This document shows positions 23,005-23,108 of a stretch of DNA of 23,108 bases, one piece after another. Both the position numbers and the translations under genes were made by a program. The DNA lies in assembly GCA_002450755.1 (NCBI GenBank), contig DKAI01000047.1, positions 1 through 23,108 on the forward strand. The letters are read 5' to 3'. Position 1 is the first letter of the stretch. Each line of letters begins with the position of its first letter. The notes below the pieces were generated by a model. That model worked only from the letters and a program-made list of their open reading frames with translations. It was not told the DNA's origin and did not search any database. The stretch is from Deltaproteobacteria bacterium UBA6930 (lineage in GTDB: Bacteria; Myxococcota_A; UBA9160; UBA6930).

Positions 23005-23108
23005 CTGAAAGACCTCTCCATAGTAATTGTCACCTGGAACGCCCGAGAAGTTCTTCTCGACGCGCTTTCCTCTATAGAAAGAGTTGTTCTTGCCCGCACG
23101 GGATCAGG
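23005..23108 (+). CDS. Family 2 glycosyltransferase, N-terminal fragment (runs off the window)
   Basis: The last 34 codons read (M)KDLSIVIVTWNAREVL and continue to ALSSIERVV, the standard opening of GT2 (GT-A fold) enzymes with its first beta strand and the Asn that precedes nucleotide binding. The gene continues beyond the right edge. No ATG, GTG or TTG exists in frame between the stop at 22951-22953 and the conserved start, so CTG 23005, with GAGGG six bases upstream, is the most likely initiator. It starts 109 bases after the heptosyltransferase on the same strand and probably takes part in LPS core or O-antigen assembly. A sequencing error hiding a normal start is the main alternative. 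Confidence 0.75.
   Translation, partial: MKDLSIVIVTWNAREVLLDALSSIERVVLARTGS

Noticed and set aside
1..23108. Mobile elements, prophage, CRISPR or defence genes
   Set aside because: No transposase, integrase, spaced repeat array or terminal inverted repeats were seen; gene content is uniformly core metabolism and envelope assembly.

Overview
This 23.1 kb window is a dense block of chromosomal housekeeping and outer-membrane biogenesis genes from a diderm (LPS-bearing) bacterium with roughly balanced base composition. The order prfB-lysS-lolC-lolD-bamA-skp-lpxA-lpxI-Gfo/Idh-lpxB-waaA-lpxK, with lpxI standing in for lpxH, resembles the arrangement I know from deltaproteobacteria in the broad sense (Geobacter and relatives; Desulfobacterota/Myxococcota-grade lineages). 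I cannot place it more precisely. I see no tRNA, rRNA, CRISPR array, insertion sequence or prophage.

Layout. (1) Positions 1-700: the 3' end of holA (DNA polymerase III delta) converges on rpsT (ribosomal protein S20, minus strand). (2) Positions 670-1161: the only long gene-free stretch. It holds a 10-bp direct repeat, short inverted repeats and a weak candidate promoter for the next operon. (3) Positions 1162-6911: phoH, ybeY, lnt, prfB and lysS, packed with small overlaps. prfB carries the classic autoregulatory +1 frameshift site, so its true start (4287) lies upstream of the long open frame. (4) Positions 6922-9605: lolC/E-type permease and lolD ATPase for lipoprotein export; the permease has about 227 extra N-terminal residues full of membrane segments. 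(5) Positions 9805-13729: bamA and skp for outer-membrane protein assembly; BamA is large and has an extra periplasmic domain before its POTRA repeats. (6) Positions 13736-19833: lpxA, lpxI, a Gfo/Idh dehydrogenase, lpxB, waaA and lpxK, giving most of the Kdo-lipid A pathway. lpxD, fabZ, lpxC and msbA are not here. (7) Minus strand 21756-19763: an LptF/G-type LPS export permease and a Kdo-kinase-like protein whose 3' end overlaps lpxK by 71 bases. (8) Positions 21801-23108: a heptosyltransferase and the start of a family-2 glycosyltransferase that seems to use a CTG start codon, probably the beginning of an LPS core or O-antigen cluster.

Together the genes describe one programme: translation factors (S20, RF2, LysRS, YbeY), lipoprotein maturation (Lnt) and sorting (LolCD), outer-membrane protein insertion (Skp, BamA), and synthesis (Lpx, WaaA), phosphorylation (Kdo kinase) and export (LptF/G) of LPS. 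No wholly new system is evident. The least explained parts are the N-terminal extensions of the LolC-type permease and BamA, the dehydrogenase inside the lipid A operon, and the non-canonical start codons.
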